From NCBI GenBank assembly GCA_026413225.1, contig CM048572.1, positions 1,488,001 to 1,552,000 of the forward strand: a stretch of 64,000 bases of DNA, in the 5' to 3' direction. Positions 23,756 through 36,138 of the stretch are shown here, piece by piece. Source of the DNA: Otis tarda (lineage: Eukaryota; Chordata; Aves; Otidiformes; Otididae). Position 1 is the stretch's first letter. Every line of letters begins with the position of its first letter. A program made the translations under genes and the position numbers. Below the pieces are notes generated by a model that was given only the letters and a program-made list of their open reading frames with translations, had not been told where the DNA came from and did no database searches.

Positions 23756-24396
23756 CACAGAATCATAGAGTGGTTTGGGCTGGAAGGGACCCTAAAGACC
23801 ACCCAGTTTCAACGCCCCTGCCCTGGGCACGGACACTTCCAAACAGACCAGGTCACTCAGAGCCCCATCCAACCTGGCCTTGAACACTGCCACCTCTCTG
23901 GGCAACCTGGGCCAGTGCCTCACCGCCCTCACTGTAAAAAATGTCTTTCTTATGTCTAATCTAAATCTATCCTCCTCCAGTTTAAACCCATCACCCCTCG
24001 TCCTGTCACACCAGGCCCTGCTGAAGAGTCTCTCCCCACCTTTCCTGCAGCCCCCTTTGGGCACTGGGAGGCCGCTCTCAGGTCTCCCCGGAGCCTCCTC
24101 TTCTCCAGGCTGAACAGCCCCAGCTCTCTCAGCCTGGCCTCACAGCAGAGCTGCTCCAGCCCTCTCAGCATCTGCGTGGCCTCCTCTGGACCCTCTCCAA
24201 CAGCTCCACGTCCTTCTGATGTTGGGAGCTCCAGAACTGGACGCAGTGCTGCAGGTGGGGTCTCACCAGAGCGGAGCAGAGGGGCAGAATCCCCTCCCTT
24301 GACCTGCTGGCCACGCTGCTGGGGGTGCAGCCCAGGATGCGGTTGGTGTCTGGGCTGCAAGGGCACATTGCCGGCTTGTGTTGAGCTTCTCATCAA
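23756..24396 (-). mobile_element. CR1 LINE, about 640 bp, 5'-truncated
   Basis: It starts on the plus strand with TCACAGAATCATAGAGTGGT, the reversed CR1 3' terminus, and runs through the C-terminal reverse-transcriptase coding region to GAGCTTCTCATCAA, where it is truncated. Reading the minus strand gives broken pieces of the CR1 ORF2 C-terminus (for example [15 protein letters not shown]), with stops and frameshifts. It is a dead copy and the first of two adjacent minus-strand copies. Confidence 0.95.
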
Positions 24397-24987
24397 GATG
24401 GGATCAGTCCAATATATGAGACTCTTCCAGCAGCAAAGCCTTGAGCTTTTAAGTTCCTTTCCTCAATACCTCTAACCGTCTAACAGAGGGATTCCTACCT
24501 CTGCTCTTCAGAATGGTCCCTGCTCTTTCCACAGCAGGTGCACGGCGCCTAGCGCCTAGCCTGCAGTCTGGGAAGGCAGTGGGTATCGTGCAGTGTGGGC
24601 AAGAGGTCATAGTGTGACTTCCTTTCCCTGACCTTCGATAGTGAGCTGCAAGGGAAAGGCGTGCTTGCCCAATCACACCTTCCCCCGGCTGCAGAACACA
24701 GCCAGAAGCAGAGCAGGAATTCCTAGCCAGATGCAGAGAGGCATATTTTATTCACCTGGTATGTCTGTAAAGTAAGGTTTTGGCTCATTTCCATATTCAT
24801 TTTGCATCACAGGTCAAAGGAAACTAATCCTTTCGGTGTTGCACTCTATGGCAATGCCTGCCAGGGCGCAGCGAGGGCAGGGTAACGTCGCTGGTGGAGC
24901 AGGGGCTTCACCAGCCTGGGTCTGTCCCGGCTGCCCGAGCGAGGGAGCAGGGCAGGCGTGGCAGCCAGGCTCAGCCAAGAGTCATGA

Positions 24988-25272
24988 ACACAGAATCACA
25001 GAATCACAGAATGGTTTGGGTGGGAAGGGACCATTAAAGCCCACCCAGTCCAACCCCCTGCAAGGAGCAGGGACATCTCCCACCAGATCAGGTTGCTCAG
25101 AGCCCCGGCCAACCTGGCCTGGAATGTTTCCAGGGATGGGGCATCCACCGCCTCGCTGGGCAACCTGGGCCAGTGCTCCACCACCCTCAGGGTAAAAAAC
25201 TTCTTCCTTATGTCCAGTGTGAATCTGCCTCCCTCTATCTTAAACCCATCACCCTGCGTCCTATCGTTATCA
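24988..25272 (-). mobile_element. CR1 LINE, about 285 bp
   Basis: It opens with a slightly expanded terminal repeat (CACAGAATCACAGAATCACAGAAT) and ends at the GTCCTATCG segment of ORF2. It is a second insertion, about 590 bp from the previous copy and in the same orientation. The minus strand reads RLPSEAVDAPSLETFQARLA from the ORF2 C-terminus. Confidence 0.94.
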
Positions 25273-28200
25273 GGCATCAACATCAGGCCAGTGGCTGGAG
25301 ATGAGACAGGTCCAAGGCAAAGCCGGGAAGGCGACTCAGCGAGCCAGGGTAGGACCAGGTGGTGATGGCAGCCAGGGTCAGACACAGCGGAGGGACCACC
25401 CAGCAGACCCACGGCAGTGAAGCAGGTCAGGGCTTGAGCCAGAAAGTCAGTCCTTAGGTCAGGGTCCAGGGCTGTGTTGGGCAGGGGGTCAGCCCTGGCT
25501 GAGCCCCCCTGCAGCACTCACAGGGACTGCACCATCCAAGGGCCCCAAAAAACAGAGGCCACCCTCGACTGGCCATGAGTCTTGCCAGCCACGCCTCCGC
25601 ATGGGGGGATGCTCTCAGGACCCATCCATGGGGACGCCTGGATGGCAGAACATGACTCACAATCCTGGCAGAGAAGGTGGCACTGGCACTTTCAGCTGCG
25701 CGTGACAAGCACCCGAAAAGCAGTGTCCCTCTGCTTAGGGGTCAGCCAACTTCTTTTGGCAGCCTCGGTGCGACAGGGCGAAGCTGCTCACCCTCCGCGT
25801 GTCAACTCAGGAACACAAATCAAGAACTACTCCTCTGAAGAGCCTGGCTGTCCTTGTGTGGGACAGCAGGAAGTGTCACTCTGGTCCCCACAGGTGACTC
25901 CCAGCAGCTGACACCTAACAAGGACCCGTCTGGGGAGCCAGGGAGCCGCAAATGGCAGGGGGACGCCCCTTTCTCACCCCCAGCCTGCCAGTTCAAGGCT
26001 CTTTTGGACTCTCCCCAGGCAGGGATGGGACCCTGCAGCCCACCCGGGCTCAGCAGCCAGCAGCAACCCAAGGATGAGGCGCGTCGGCTTTGTTTAACTC
26101 CCACGGCACACAAGCATTGTCCCAATGTTTGTCAGCTGATAGTCATTTTGCTTCCAAAGACCTATTGCCCAGGAGGCGCGCTGGCGACAAAAGCAATACT
26201 GGTGGAACGCGCGTGGCAGGAGCACTCGCAGCAGAGCGGGAGGCGGCCGGGCCAGGTTGGCTGCAGTGCGAGCTGCAGCTCGTCTCCTAGATGCCAGAGC
26301 TGGGTTGAGCTTGGGGTAGGACCCAGCCCTCAAAGCCCATCCAACGCCGTCCCATGGGGTAGGGTGCCCTTGCCACCCACAGGCTGATTCTCACGTCTCT
26401 GTGTTACAAGTGCGCCATGCACGCCTCTGAGGACTCCCTGACTCTTGCAGGATAGGACCCTGGTCTTCCTCAGAGCATGAGAAGAAGCAGAACTGGTGGG
26501 TTTATCTTCCTTTGGAGTTTTCAGGAAACAATGTCAAGCTGTGCTGGTAGTATTTGTGCCCCTGGGAGACCAAAGTCTGGAGACAAAGGACAGAGAGACC
26601 CAGATGAAATGAACTGGAGACCACAGACCTTACCTGGGACATCTGAGGACGCCAGCACTGGAGAAGGCACGTACAGGGCAGTAGGATCCTGCACGAGGGT
26701 GTCAGGAGCAGTGCTGGGTCCAGGCCTGTTCTGGGCAGAGGGGGACGAGCTGGAGGGGGTGAGCAGAAACCCTCTCCAGCCTGGGAGGGGAGGACGGGGC
26801 TGCTGCATTTTTAAGGCAGTTACATTTCCCATTCTCCCCTTTCTGACAGTAGCAGCTTCTGGCAGAGCACATGGCCACCCTGCTGCCAGGCGGCCTTGGA
26901 AGCTGACACATACTTCGTCTGAAACCACTTCAGCAGCTGCTAATTGGGCCAGGTCTCCCCCACACTGGTCAAATCGGCTCTTTCCAGTGATTGCTGAGAG
27001 CCAAGCATGGATCTCATCATGTCCCTCACTGTCCCAGACACGTTATTTACCAAGGACAGCCTTTTTGTTACTTTAGCTCATCAGTCCTGACTCTTCACAA
27101 AATTTCTTCGGAGGCTGGTTGTGGCGTTTGATGGTTTCTCTTAGATCAAAAGGTCATCGATGGAGAACCTGGGCCCTGCCACCACAGAAAATGGACCGTT
27201 TTCTGTGAAGCACCTCAGAACTGAAGACAATGCCAGTGGACACCAAAGAAACCACCTCTTGTTGTAGATTCTGGATCCCCAAAAACATGTGCTGGCTTTC
27301 CCTGAGAGCATCTCCCAGGTGCTGCAGATACAGCAGGGCAGGAGCTGATTTGTGGTGTGGGAGCTGGCAGAGGCAGCAGAACGTGTTTTCTTGCAGACAA
27401 AATTACGACATTCCTTCAGCTCTCCTTGACCTCAGCAGTGACCAGGGAAGGGAGACTGGCTTTATCTCATCCCTGTTTGTAGAAATGCTCCTCATGCTTC
27501 CCCGCTGCTGCCGTGGGGCATGTTGTCCCTCCAGAGCGCTCCTCCTGCAAGTGAAGGCTGAACCAGCTCCTTCCTCCCCACCCTGGGCAACTCCTGGCAG
27601 AGGGAGCCCACCTGGTGCCCTTCACAGCCATTCCCCATCCATCACTTTGACTCGAGTGCCTGCAGACCTGGGCGCTGCTGTGGGTCAGCTCTGAGCTAGC
27701 GTCCTCTCCTCTAGCGCCAGATCCTCCATTAGGTCACGAGCATCAGGGCAACTCATGCTCCACGAGCCCACTTGCATGTCTTCCTTTGGTGAGTGACTCC
27801 TAATTGGTTTGGGCTTAATTCCGTGTCCTTCTAGTGGCTTTCTGAGCTCTTCCCCCATCTCTGAACCGCTAAAAGATCTCCTCTCGTATCAGGGATCCAT
27901 TAGACCTGGCAATGTTGCCTCTCTAGATTTGACGAGAGCCATAAACTCTTCTCTGCCTGCCGCTGATTTCTGTGCTTCGTCCAGAGGCACCGCCCAGCTG
28001 CTCGGGTTTTGTGCGGGGTGCGGAACTCCTCAGTTTTCCGTGGTGCCCTGTGATGGTTAGCTTCCTCTGCCTGACTTAACCGAAAGCATTAAAAACATCA
28101 CGTGCTCCAGAGCTGCCATCTCACAGACTTCCATCTCCAGTTCATCCGCTACTTGCAGAGAAGTGGGACAGCACCATTTAAGCCACCCCTCCCACTCTGC

Positions 28201-29132
28201 CCCCTTCCCAAGAAGCCGTGCCCTGCGCAGGGCTTTGAGCACCTTCAGCTGCGGTTACCCGCGATCCACCTCCCAGCACCGCTTGGCCACAACATGGCGG
28301 CCTGTCTCCTGCGCAGTCCGCTGCAGCCTTCATCCTGCTCAGCAGAGGGGAAGGGATGCTGCAGCCTCTGCCTAGAGATGGTGTCACCCCACTCGGCTTT
28401 GGTCCACTGCAGGGTTTAGGATGGGCTGAAGGAAGGCACCCCGGGGCATGATGTACCAGAAAGATGCCTCTCCAGAAGGCCCACACCCCAAACCTGAATC
28501 CCTTCTTGCCAGCCAGGGTCCAGCCCCACAGGATGGGGGGCACGGACCAGCAAAGTCTTTGTCACCAGGCGTAAACAGCAGCACGGCTGGGACCATCACC
28601 TGCAGCCTTAAGTCAGGGGCTCCTCTGAGCACCACATCCAACCTCCTCCATCACCCAGCTCCCTCAGTACAGCCAGTCACCTCAGCTTGTGTGGCCACGG
28701 GGGCTCTGAGGACCAGGGTACCCACACTGTGGACAGACTAAGGACACAAGAGCCCCATAACAAATTACTGAGGTGCTGAGGTGACCACCTTGCTTCTGGG
28801 GTTGATGGAGCCTGTCCCAAAGCCTTCATATCCTCGACCAGCCCAGGGCTGGGAGACTTTGAGATGTTGGTCCCCTCAGAGCCAGCTGAGGCAGAGAGCA
28901 GTCCAGAGCCATTGCACAATGTGGGACTGGAGGAGGTGACCTCTGAGGAGATGCATCCCCATCCCACATCCTCGCCTGGTGCAGGGGTGGGCAGGGCACA
29001 CGGCAGCCGTTGTGCTGTGACCAGCTGTGGACGGGTGAAGGAGCACCCAGAGCCACCGCTGCTGTGGCCACTGCACACCGTCAGCCTGGCCTAGCACTGG
29101 CTGCCCCTGTCCTACCCATAGCGAGGGCATCG

Positions 29133-29290
29133 TGATGCCCCATCCCTGGAAACATTCCAGGCCAGGTTGGCCGGGGCTCTGAGCAACCTGATCTGGTTGG
29201 AGATGTCCCTGCTCCTTGCAGGGGGGTTGGACTGGGTGGGCTTTGAAGGTCCCTTCCCACCCAAACCATGCTGAGATTCTGTGATTCTAT
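29133..29290 (+). mobile_element. CR1 LINE, short 3' fragment
   Basis: About 158 bp, from GATGCCCCATCCCTGGAAAC to GATTCTGTGATTCTAT. It is plus-oriented and of the ACTGGGTGGGC 3' variant. Only the last residues of ORF2 and the 3' UTR remain. Confidence 0.93.
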
Positions 29291-29577
29291 CACCGCATGA
29301 GAGCTGACACCAATTCCAAGCTACCAATGGTGAGGCTGAACCTGGCAACGCTCCCCCGTGGGCTGTTCATGCAGGGTCCCAACCCCTCCCAATTTGTAGC
29401 AAGAGGCACGCCCCACCTTTTGCTTGTGCAAGGTCACAAAAATCACTAAAATTCACTAAATATTGTGAATTGTTGTGAGTGGTTGTCCCACCATGCACCA
29501 AATGCCCAAGCGTGCCACCAGCTCCCTTCTACTCTTCCTTGACCCCAGAAAAACAAGGGATGATGCACAGCCTGGAG

Positions 29578-29640
29578 CACTCCTCCTCTTCCTCCTCCAC
29601 CTTCTCCTCCTCCTCCTCCTCCTCTGCTGCCTCCTCCTGA
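29578..29640. repeat. CTC/CCT pyrimidine microsatellite
   Basis: About 60 bases of TCC triplets with small interruptions (TTCTCCTCCTCCTCCTCCTC). It gives rise to leucine- or glycine-rich pseudo-frames that should not be read as coding. Confidence 0.88.
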
Positions 29641-32600
29641 GGCTGAGGAAGGAAGGTGAGGTCCTGCCGAGGCGCGTGGCACTTGCCTCATTCTGCCGTT
29701 AAAAATCAAGTCAGCCCAGCGATCAGCTGTTGTTGGCGCCGAACGCTGGCGTGCTGGGACAGGGCGCGAGCAGAACCTGCCGCATGGGGCACTGCGCCTG
29801 CGTCCACACGAAGGAAGCGAGAGACGAGGGGAACGCGCAGAGCCCTGTACGAGGGGTAAAGGTCTCGGGTGGCCAGGGGTTTGGGAGCTGTGCTGCTTTT
29901 CCGTACCTCGTTCGCTGAAGAAGAGAATCGCTGGTCCCAGTTCTGTCAGCCCCATTTTCAGGCTTCACTGGAGAGAGACGGGAGCACCGCTGGCAGACGG
30001 AGCAGCACCGCCTTGCAGGTGGGGCAGAGGGGAGCGGTGGTCTCCAGAGAGGGAGCAGCGTTAGGCCGGAATGCCCAGCTCGAACCCTCAGAGCCGCCAC
30101 TCTCTCTCAGTGTTTTAGTGTCGCAATGTCTGGAAAAAAAAAGCAAATCTAATGCTCACCCCTGCCGCATCCCTTTCTGCAATTGATGCTGAGGGGCAGC
30201 CGAGCTTGCAGCTGTGTTAGACGTACATCTGGGTGGAGAAGAGCTCTCAGGGCATGGCCAGAGCTTATTCCCCTTCCGACTTTTACTGTCACAGTAAGAA
30301 AAAGCTGGTCCTGACCTAAATTGGAGCCTTGAGGAGCGGAACAACCTGTAACCTGTCCCTGAAAGCTTTGGGGCTTTTCTCTTCCTTTTAGAAAACCTGA
30401 AGAAAGTGGCTGCCGCAGCAGAACACACATCCCACCTCACTCGATTCCGGCAGGCGGTTTGCTCTTTCCTAGCAAGCAGCTCGGGAAATTAGAAAGCCAG
30501 CACCAGCTGCAGGCAGGAATGGACAGGAACCAGCCCAGTGACCAGAAAGGCCAGGGAGCCGAACAGCTGTAGCAGGAGGCCGGGCGCGTCTCCGGTGTAA
30601 CGCGGCCGCCGCAGGGACTGGGTGGCTTGCGGAGCTGCTGCTCCCGATGCAGCCCGTCCTCGGCGAGCAGCAGGCAGAACGTTCATCTGCTCCGTTCTGT
30701 GGAGGCTCCCTCTCGCTCCCCGACCACCCATGGGGTGAGATGGGCCTCCAGGGGCTAGGCCGGCCTCCATGCCCCTTTCCTTGGGAGGGGCAGTGCTTGG
30801 GGTTGTGCTTACTTTTTACATAAACAGAGGGCTTCTGTCCAGGACATTTGGTCTCGGTCTGGGCTTCAGGACAGCGCTGCTCCTGCCCTGCGCCTGGAGC
30901 CGTGGCGGCAGGGCTGCTCAGCGCTCGCACCGCCGCTCCCCGCAGATGTGAGCTGCTGGTTTTTGGGGGTATCGCACCACGCCACACTGGGCCGATGCCT
31001 CTCAAGGGGGCTCAGCCAGAGATCTCTAGCCCAAATGGAGCCCTTGCCCTCCTGCCTTTCACCCCAGCTGTCCTGACCCAGGAGAGGCAGCCGAGCACCA
31101 TGGCGTCCCGGCACGGCTGGGAGCCACTGCCTCTGGCGCGAGCGCTGCGCGCGGGCTGGGAGCACTGGTGGTTGTGCTGCGCTGCCAGCCCAGTGGCCCG
31201 CAGGGTTTGAGAGGCACGGCCGCGGTGCACCACGGCGAGCTCCCGACAGCGTGGCAGTAGACGGCATCGAGCGGCTGGAGCCAGGCAGCTCGGGACGGCG
31301 CGGAGCCTCCCAGTCAGCCCATCTGCACGGATTTCCTGAGCGATCTGGTGACAGACTTGTACAGCACGCAAAAACCAGCCAGATCGCATCGGCAGATTGG
31401 GTTAGCGGAGGAGAGATAAGACAATCCACTTAGAGGTTTTGTTGAGCTGCGCGGCTGAACCAGATTAGGGGCAGATGCTCAGCCGGCGTACGGCGGCACG
31501 GGGCTGCGGGAGCAGTGACAAAGCACTGGCGTGCGTCCGGCCCAGCAATCTCTCCAGTCTCCAGGGGCAGCGCAGCGCGAGCGCGGGAGCTGTAAAGTGA
31601 CGTTAATACAGAGAGATGGATGAAATGGGAGATCTGGAGGCAGCATTATGCACGGATTTCTGCTTTGTCTCACTCCGGGCAGCTCACCCCAGCCCTTCTG
31701 CAGAGAGAGGCGATGCACCACACGCTCAGTCCCTTCCGCCTCCGACTTTGCTGAGCCCCTCCGGCCGTGGCCTTTGCTGGGGGCTGTTCACACCCCCGAC
31801 AGCGCACCCCGACCCAGCTCTGCAGCCGAGGGGTTCCCGCTCCGCGCAGCAAGGGGATGAGGGGCACCAGTGAGAGCCCTGAGGCAGATTCCTGAGACCT
31901 TGCAAACCTACCCACTCGCCCCCTTCCCAAGCCAACTGAGCAAACTCAGCCCAAATGTGCTGCGAAAATCTGAAAAGCAACCTCAACGGGTATGTCCCTC
32001 ACCCAGCTGGCTCTTCAGCTACAGGCCTCCCGCAGCTTCCGATCTCTCTCAGGAAGCACTTCTCAGACCTCATCTATTTATAAATTAACTAATTTCATTT
32101 CTCCCAGGAGGAGAACAGGACACAGCGAGCACTGCCCTGTCTGACGGAAGGCACTGAGCGCTGCCTTACAGAAGCTCGCCATCCCGCGCTCAGGCTGGTC
32201 CCTGACCTTTTGAGACACCTCAGGTACCCCCATTTTCCAGCTGAATATACCAAGAGGACCAGTTTTTATCCAAATCCTGTTAGACTTTGCCTCATACGGA
32301 TGAAGAAATAGAGACTGAAGGCCTGCTGATTTGTAGAGACAAAGGCAAAGCGGGGAATGGGGTAATCCCACAGCTTTTCAACTCCATCTGTACCAAAACT
32401 CCTTTGAAAGCCTCGACATCAGCACCAAAGTCAAGTCATTTTTCTTTCCGCTTTGTCACATTTACTTGCAGACTGACAATAAAGGTGAAAAAAAACCCCT
32501 TCCCACCGAACGGCAACTCGGGTAGCGGATCCTGCAGGATCCCCGTGCTCCCCCTGTGCGCAGCGCGGGCCCTGAGCCCCCCGAGCCGCAGAGGGGCTCG

Positions 32601-33102
32601 CCGACCCTGGCACGGCCTCTTGCAGCCGTGCTCGCTGCATGGGGTTTGTGGAAATGGGTGCCACGTCTCCCTAAACGGAACACGTCACCGCGCTGGATGG
32701 AGAAAAAGAACAGGTTTTTGTCTGAAAAAGAAACAGCCAGCGCAGCCTTGATCAGCACTTTGTGCAGCCATCGAGTCAAAGGCAAGACGAGGGGGAATGG
32801 TGACAGCACCTTCCCAGTTTGTGCTCCAGTGGCAGCTGGGGACTACTGGGAAACACAGACCATACCCTGCGCTGGCCGTGTGTCTCCAGAGGTCTCGTGA
32901 ATTTTCCTCTGGGCTCTGGGTTGTGGATGTTTTTCCTGTTCCCGTCATTGCACTCACACACTCCCAGGAGGATGGAGGCCGAAATGAGCCAGTTCTGGGT
33001 AAAGAAGGGGCCAAGCGGGTCACCAGGAGAGGTCAGAAAGTTCCTGTCTGTGCACGAGTCCCAGACAGGTAGGGAGGGCAGGGAGGTGGAGATGTCCTCA
33101 AA

Positions 33103-33932
33103 GATTCATAGAATCACAGAAGGGTTTGGGTGGGAGGGGGCCTTCAAAGCCCACCCAGTCCAACCCCCCTGCAAGGAGCAGGGACATCTCCAACCAGATC
33201 AGGTTGCTCAGAGCCCCGGCCAACCTGGCCTGGAATGTTTCCAGGGATGGGGCATCCACCGCCTCTCTGGGCAACCTGGGCCACTGCTCCACCACACTCA
33301 GTGAAAAAAATATCTTCCTTATATCCAGTCTGAATCTGCCTCCCTCTGTTTTAAACCCATCACCCCTCATCCTGTCACACCAGGCCCTGCTGAAGAGTCT
33401 CTCCCCATCTTTCCTGCAGCCCCCTTTAGGCACTGGGAGCCGCTCTCAGGTCTCCCCGGAGCCTCCTCTTCTCCAGGCTGAACAGCCCCAGCTCTCTCAG
33501 CCTGGCCTCACAGCAGAGCTGCTCCAGCCCTCTCAGCATCTGCGTGGCCTCCTCTGGACCCTCTCCAACAGCTCCACGTCCTTCTGATGTTGGGGGCTCC
33601 AGAGCTGGACGCAGTGCTGCAGGGGCGGGGGTCTCACCAGAGCAGAGCAGAGGGGCAGAATCCCCTCCCTTGACCTGCTGGCCACGCTGCTGGGGGTGCA
33701 GCCCAGGATGCGGTTGGTTTCTGGGCTGCCAGCACACATTGCCAGCTCGTGTTGAGCTTCTCGTCCACCAGCACTCCCAAGTCCTTCTCCTCAGGGCTGC
33801 TCTCCATCCATTCCCCGCCCAGCCTGGATTTGTGCCTGGGATTGCCCTGACCCAGGTGCAGGACCTTGCACTTGGCCTGGTTGGACTTCATGAGGTTTGC
33901 ACGGGCCCACCTCTCCAGCCTGTCGAGGTCCT
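33103..33932 (-). mobile_element. CR1 LINE, about 830 bp
   Basis: It begins at the reversed terminus ATTCATAGAATCACAGAA and runs through the ORF2 C-terminal region. The minus strand reads [20 protein letters not shown] and [20 protein letters not shown] before 5' truncation near the CTGTCGAGGTCC segment. The frame is broken by an extra GC-rich insertion around 33620-33640, among other changes. It is non-functional. Confidence 0.95.
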
Positions 33933-34234
33933 CAGCCACCTCCATGTCCCCTGGGTGAACCTGGCAAAGACGCCTTGTGATTCCCCGTGGGCACGGCAGC
34001 CTCCTCTCCTCTCTCCTCAGACGTGTCCAAAGATAGCGGTGCCAGAGAGCCCACACGCGCCGGCTGCCAGGCCTGGCTGCGGCTGCTGAGTCGGGCGCGC
34101 GGCGCGGGGCTGCTGGCAGTGCCCGGAGCACCCAGGGCTCCCCGGCAGCGGGCGCGGGTGGCGGGCGGCACCTCTGCCCCGCGGGGGCAAGCGCAAGGCC
34201 GCACGCCCCACAAGCGGCACCTGCTCCGTGCGCG

Positions 34235-34560
34235 CTGGCTGCGGGGAATGAATGAGGCGGCTGATGAATATTCAGAATTGGCAAAGCAGATCGCTTTCAG
34301 CTAAATTTGATCACAATACGGGATAAATTAAGCCAGGGGATGGATGCATTTGAAATGAAGATTAAAAGAACGCACTGTACAAAGCCAGGAAAGCAGGTTT
34401 AGCCAAAATCTGACAATGTACACAAACAGACGAAAATAAAGTTCCTTTCACTGAGCAAATAACGAGGTCGGGATCAGCCTCTCACCAAGTTCCTATGGAA
34501 ACATCTCTTTTTTTCTCTTTAATTTAAAAATAAAAGGGTGGGGGGAGAACGCCTGGGAAA
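34235..34560. other. AT-rich block with TGAATATTCA palindrome, possible enhancer
   Basis: It immediately follows GC-rich DNA next to a CR1 copy. It contains the 10-bp palindrome TGAATATTCA (34265-34274), of POU-type octamer character, then CTAAATTTGATCACAATACG and GATGCATTTGAAATGAAG. There is no repeat or coding similarity, and the GC-to-AT boundary is sharp. Confidence 0.32.
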
Positions 34561-35243
34561 CGAACGATGCTCAAAAGGTCCAGGAATAGTGGGAGGCGCT
34601 CAACAAGAGTAACGTCTGGTGAGAAAAACAACCTCCCGCCGGGAACGGCGGTGCGGGGCTGCGCAGCACCGGCCCCAGCACCGCGCGGCGTGGATGTCCG
34701 CCCGTCTCCAGCTCGCTGCAGGTCCGAGTCAGGGCGCTGGGCTGTTTCGGCAGCTGGGACAAGGGTGAGGAGTGGGAAGCATTTGGGTTTGCCACGGGAA
34801 TGTGGAGAGCTGTCAGGAGACGGAGGCAAGGAATGGAGGCTCGCGCCATGTCTGTGCCCTGGTTTTGGAAAGATCCAGGTTATTGTGGGCACCTAAAGCA
34901 AGGCCAGGGACAGCACAGCTGCCTTGGCTTCGAGATGAGCGGAAAGGAAGGCACTGAGGCAAAACGGGGCTGTGACCCTGCCCTGGGGACACTGAGGCAG
35001 GAGCTGGCAGAGCAACCTGCCCGAGGGCTGCCAGAGAGCGGGCACCAGCATCCGCGCCGGGCACCGGGCTCTGGGGCTTGTGCAGGGCATCCACCGCCCT
35101 TCTCGGGGGCTACATCAGGCACTGCTGTCACCTCCGAGGGGCCCTGCCGCACCCCATCCCGAGGGACCTATTCCCCCATCCTCACGTCTCGTCGTGTGCG
35201 TGCTGGGCAAGCAGGCAGTGCTCTGCTCCTGGGTGAGCGGCAG

Positions 35244-35294
35244 CCCTTTGTGGCGAGTGGTGGCCCTTTGGGGCGAGTGGTGGCTCTTTGGGGA
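35244..35294. repeat. 20-bp tandem repeat, about 2.5 units
   Basis: The unit CCCTTTGTGGCGAGTGGTGG starts at 35244, 35264 and, diverged, at 35284. Confidence 0.9.
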
Positions 35295-35564
35295 TGGGCC
35301 CAGCCCCTCTCCCAGGCTGGCACCAGGAAGGGAAGAGATCCTGCAGGGAGCAGGGTGCCGGGGAGGTGAAGGACCTCGCCGAGCTCGCTGTGGTCTGTCC
35401 CCGGCCACCAGACCGGGCCGCTTGTCCCAAACTGCCCGGAGCTCAGATCCAACCATCCACCAGGGACCCCAGCGGCTTGCAAACCTGCTGGACTGCCATG
35501 TCTCACCAGGCGGGCGGCCTTCTCCTGCAGCCTCCCAGCGAACGAAAGGGCTGTCAGGCTGAGA

Positions 35565-35745
35565 ACAGTCTATCAGCAGCCCCTGGCAGGTGAGAGGAAG
35601 CATTAGCATATGGAAACCGGGGGAGGAAGGCAGCGTGTCTGGGGCTGTTATGATTGAGCCGACAGGTGAAACCGGGGAGGTTATAAATAAATCCCCCACG
35701 CACGCCCCCAGCCATGCTTTGGCAAAGTCTCTAATGGCTCAGCAA
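35565..35745. other. Possible conserved non-coding element with plus-strand donor-like site
   Basis: Low-CpG unique sequence with AGCATTAGCATATGGAAACC and GGTTATAAATAAATCCC. GGCAG followed by GTGAGA at 35588 is a good plus-strand splice-donor match, but no exon is recognisable upstream. Confidence 0.25.
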
Positions 35746-36077
35746 CCCGGTGCTTGTCCCTGGGGCTGGGGCGGGCGGTGGGCTGCCGCACGGGGCGATT
35801 GGCGGACCAGGAGTGGAGCGTGGGCCCGCCAAGGCGTAACCTGTGCCCAGCACCGCCGCACCAGCAGCAGAGGAGGAGGCGGTCCCGGCCGTGGAGGGGA
35901 GCAAGAGCCTCATCCGCGGAGCCGGTGCTCAGACCTCGACCAGCTGCAGCAGAAGGACTCGGGGAACGGCTTTCCTCTTCCACCCTTTCTACTCTTGGAT
36001 GAGGAGCTTGAAGACCATGGGCAACATGATTCCCTCGCTGTCCTCTTCCTGCGTCCACCCAAGAGGGTGTTAATTAT

Positions 36078-36138
36078 CGGGGGCTGGACTGGATGGCCTT
36101 TAAATGTCCCTTCCAGCCCAAACCCTTCTATGATTCTT
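36078..36138 (+). mobile_element. CR1 LINE, 60-bp 3' stub
   Basis: Only the 3' UTR remains: GGGGGCTGGACTGGATGGCC, TTTAAATGTCCCTTCCAGCC and a terminal TTCTATGATTCTT. This is extreme 5' truncation. The orientation is plus. Confidence 0.88.

Larger units (their letters stand above)
25273..33102. other. Unique DNA between CR1 copies, no gene recognised
   Basis: Apart from the CR1 fragment at 29133 and the CCT array at 29578, this is unclassified unique sequence. It includes moderately CpG-rich patches at 30580-30720 and 31110-31320. No frame has a recognisable product. Confidence 0.45.

Noticed and set aside
29578-29702. Leucine-rich or glycine-rich reading frames
   Set aside because: They are produced by the CCT microsatellite.
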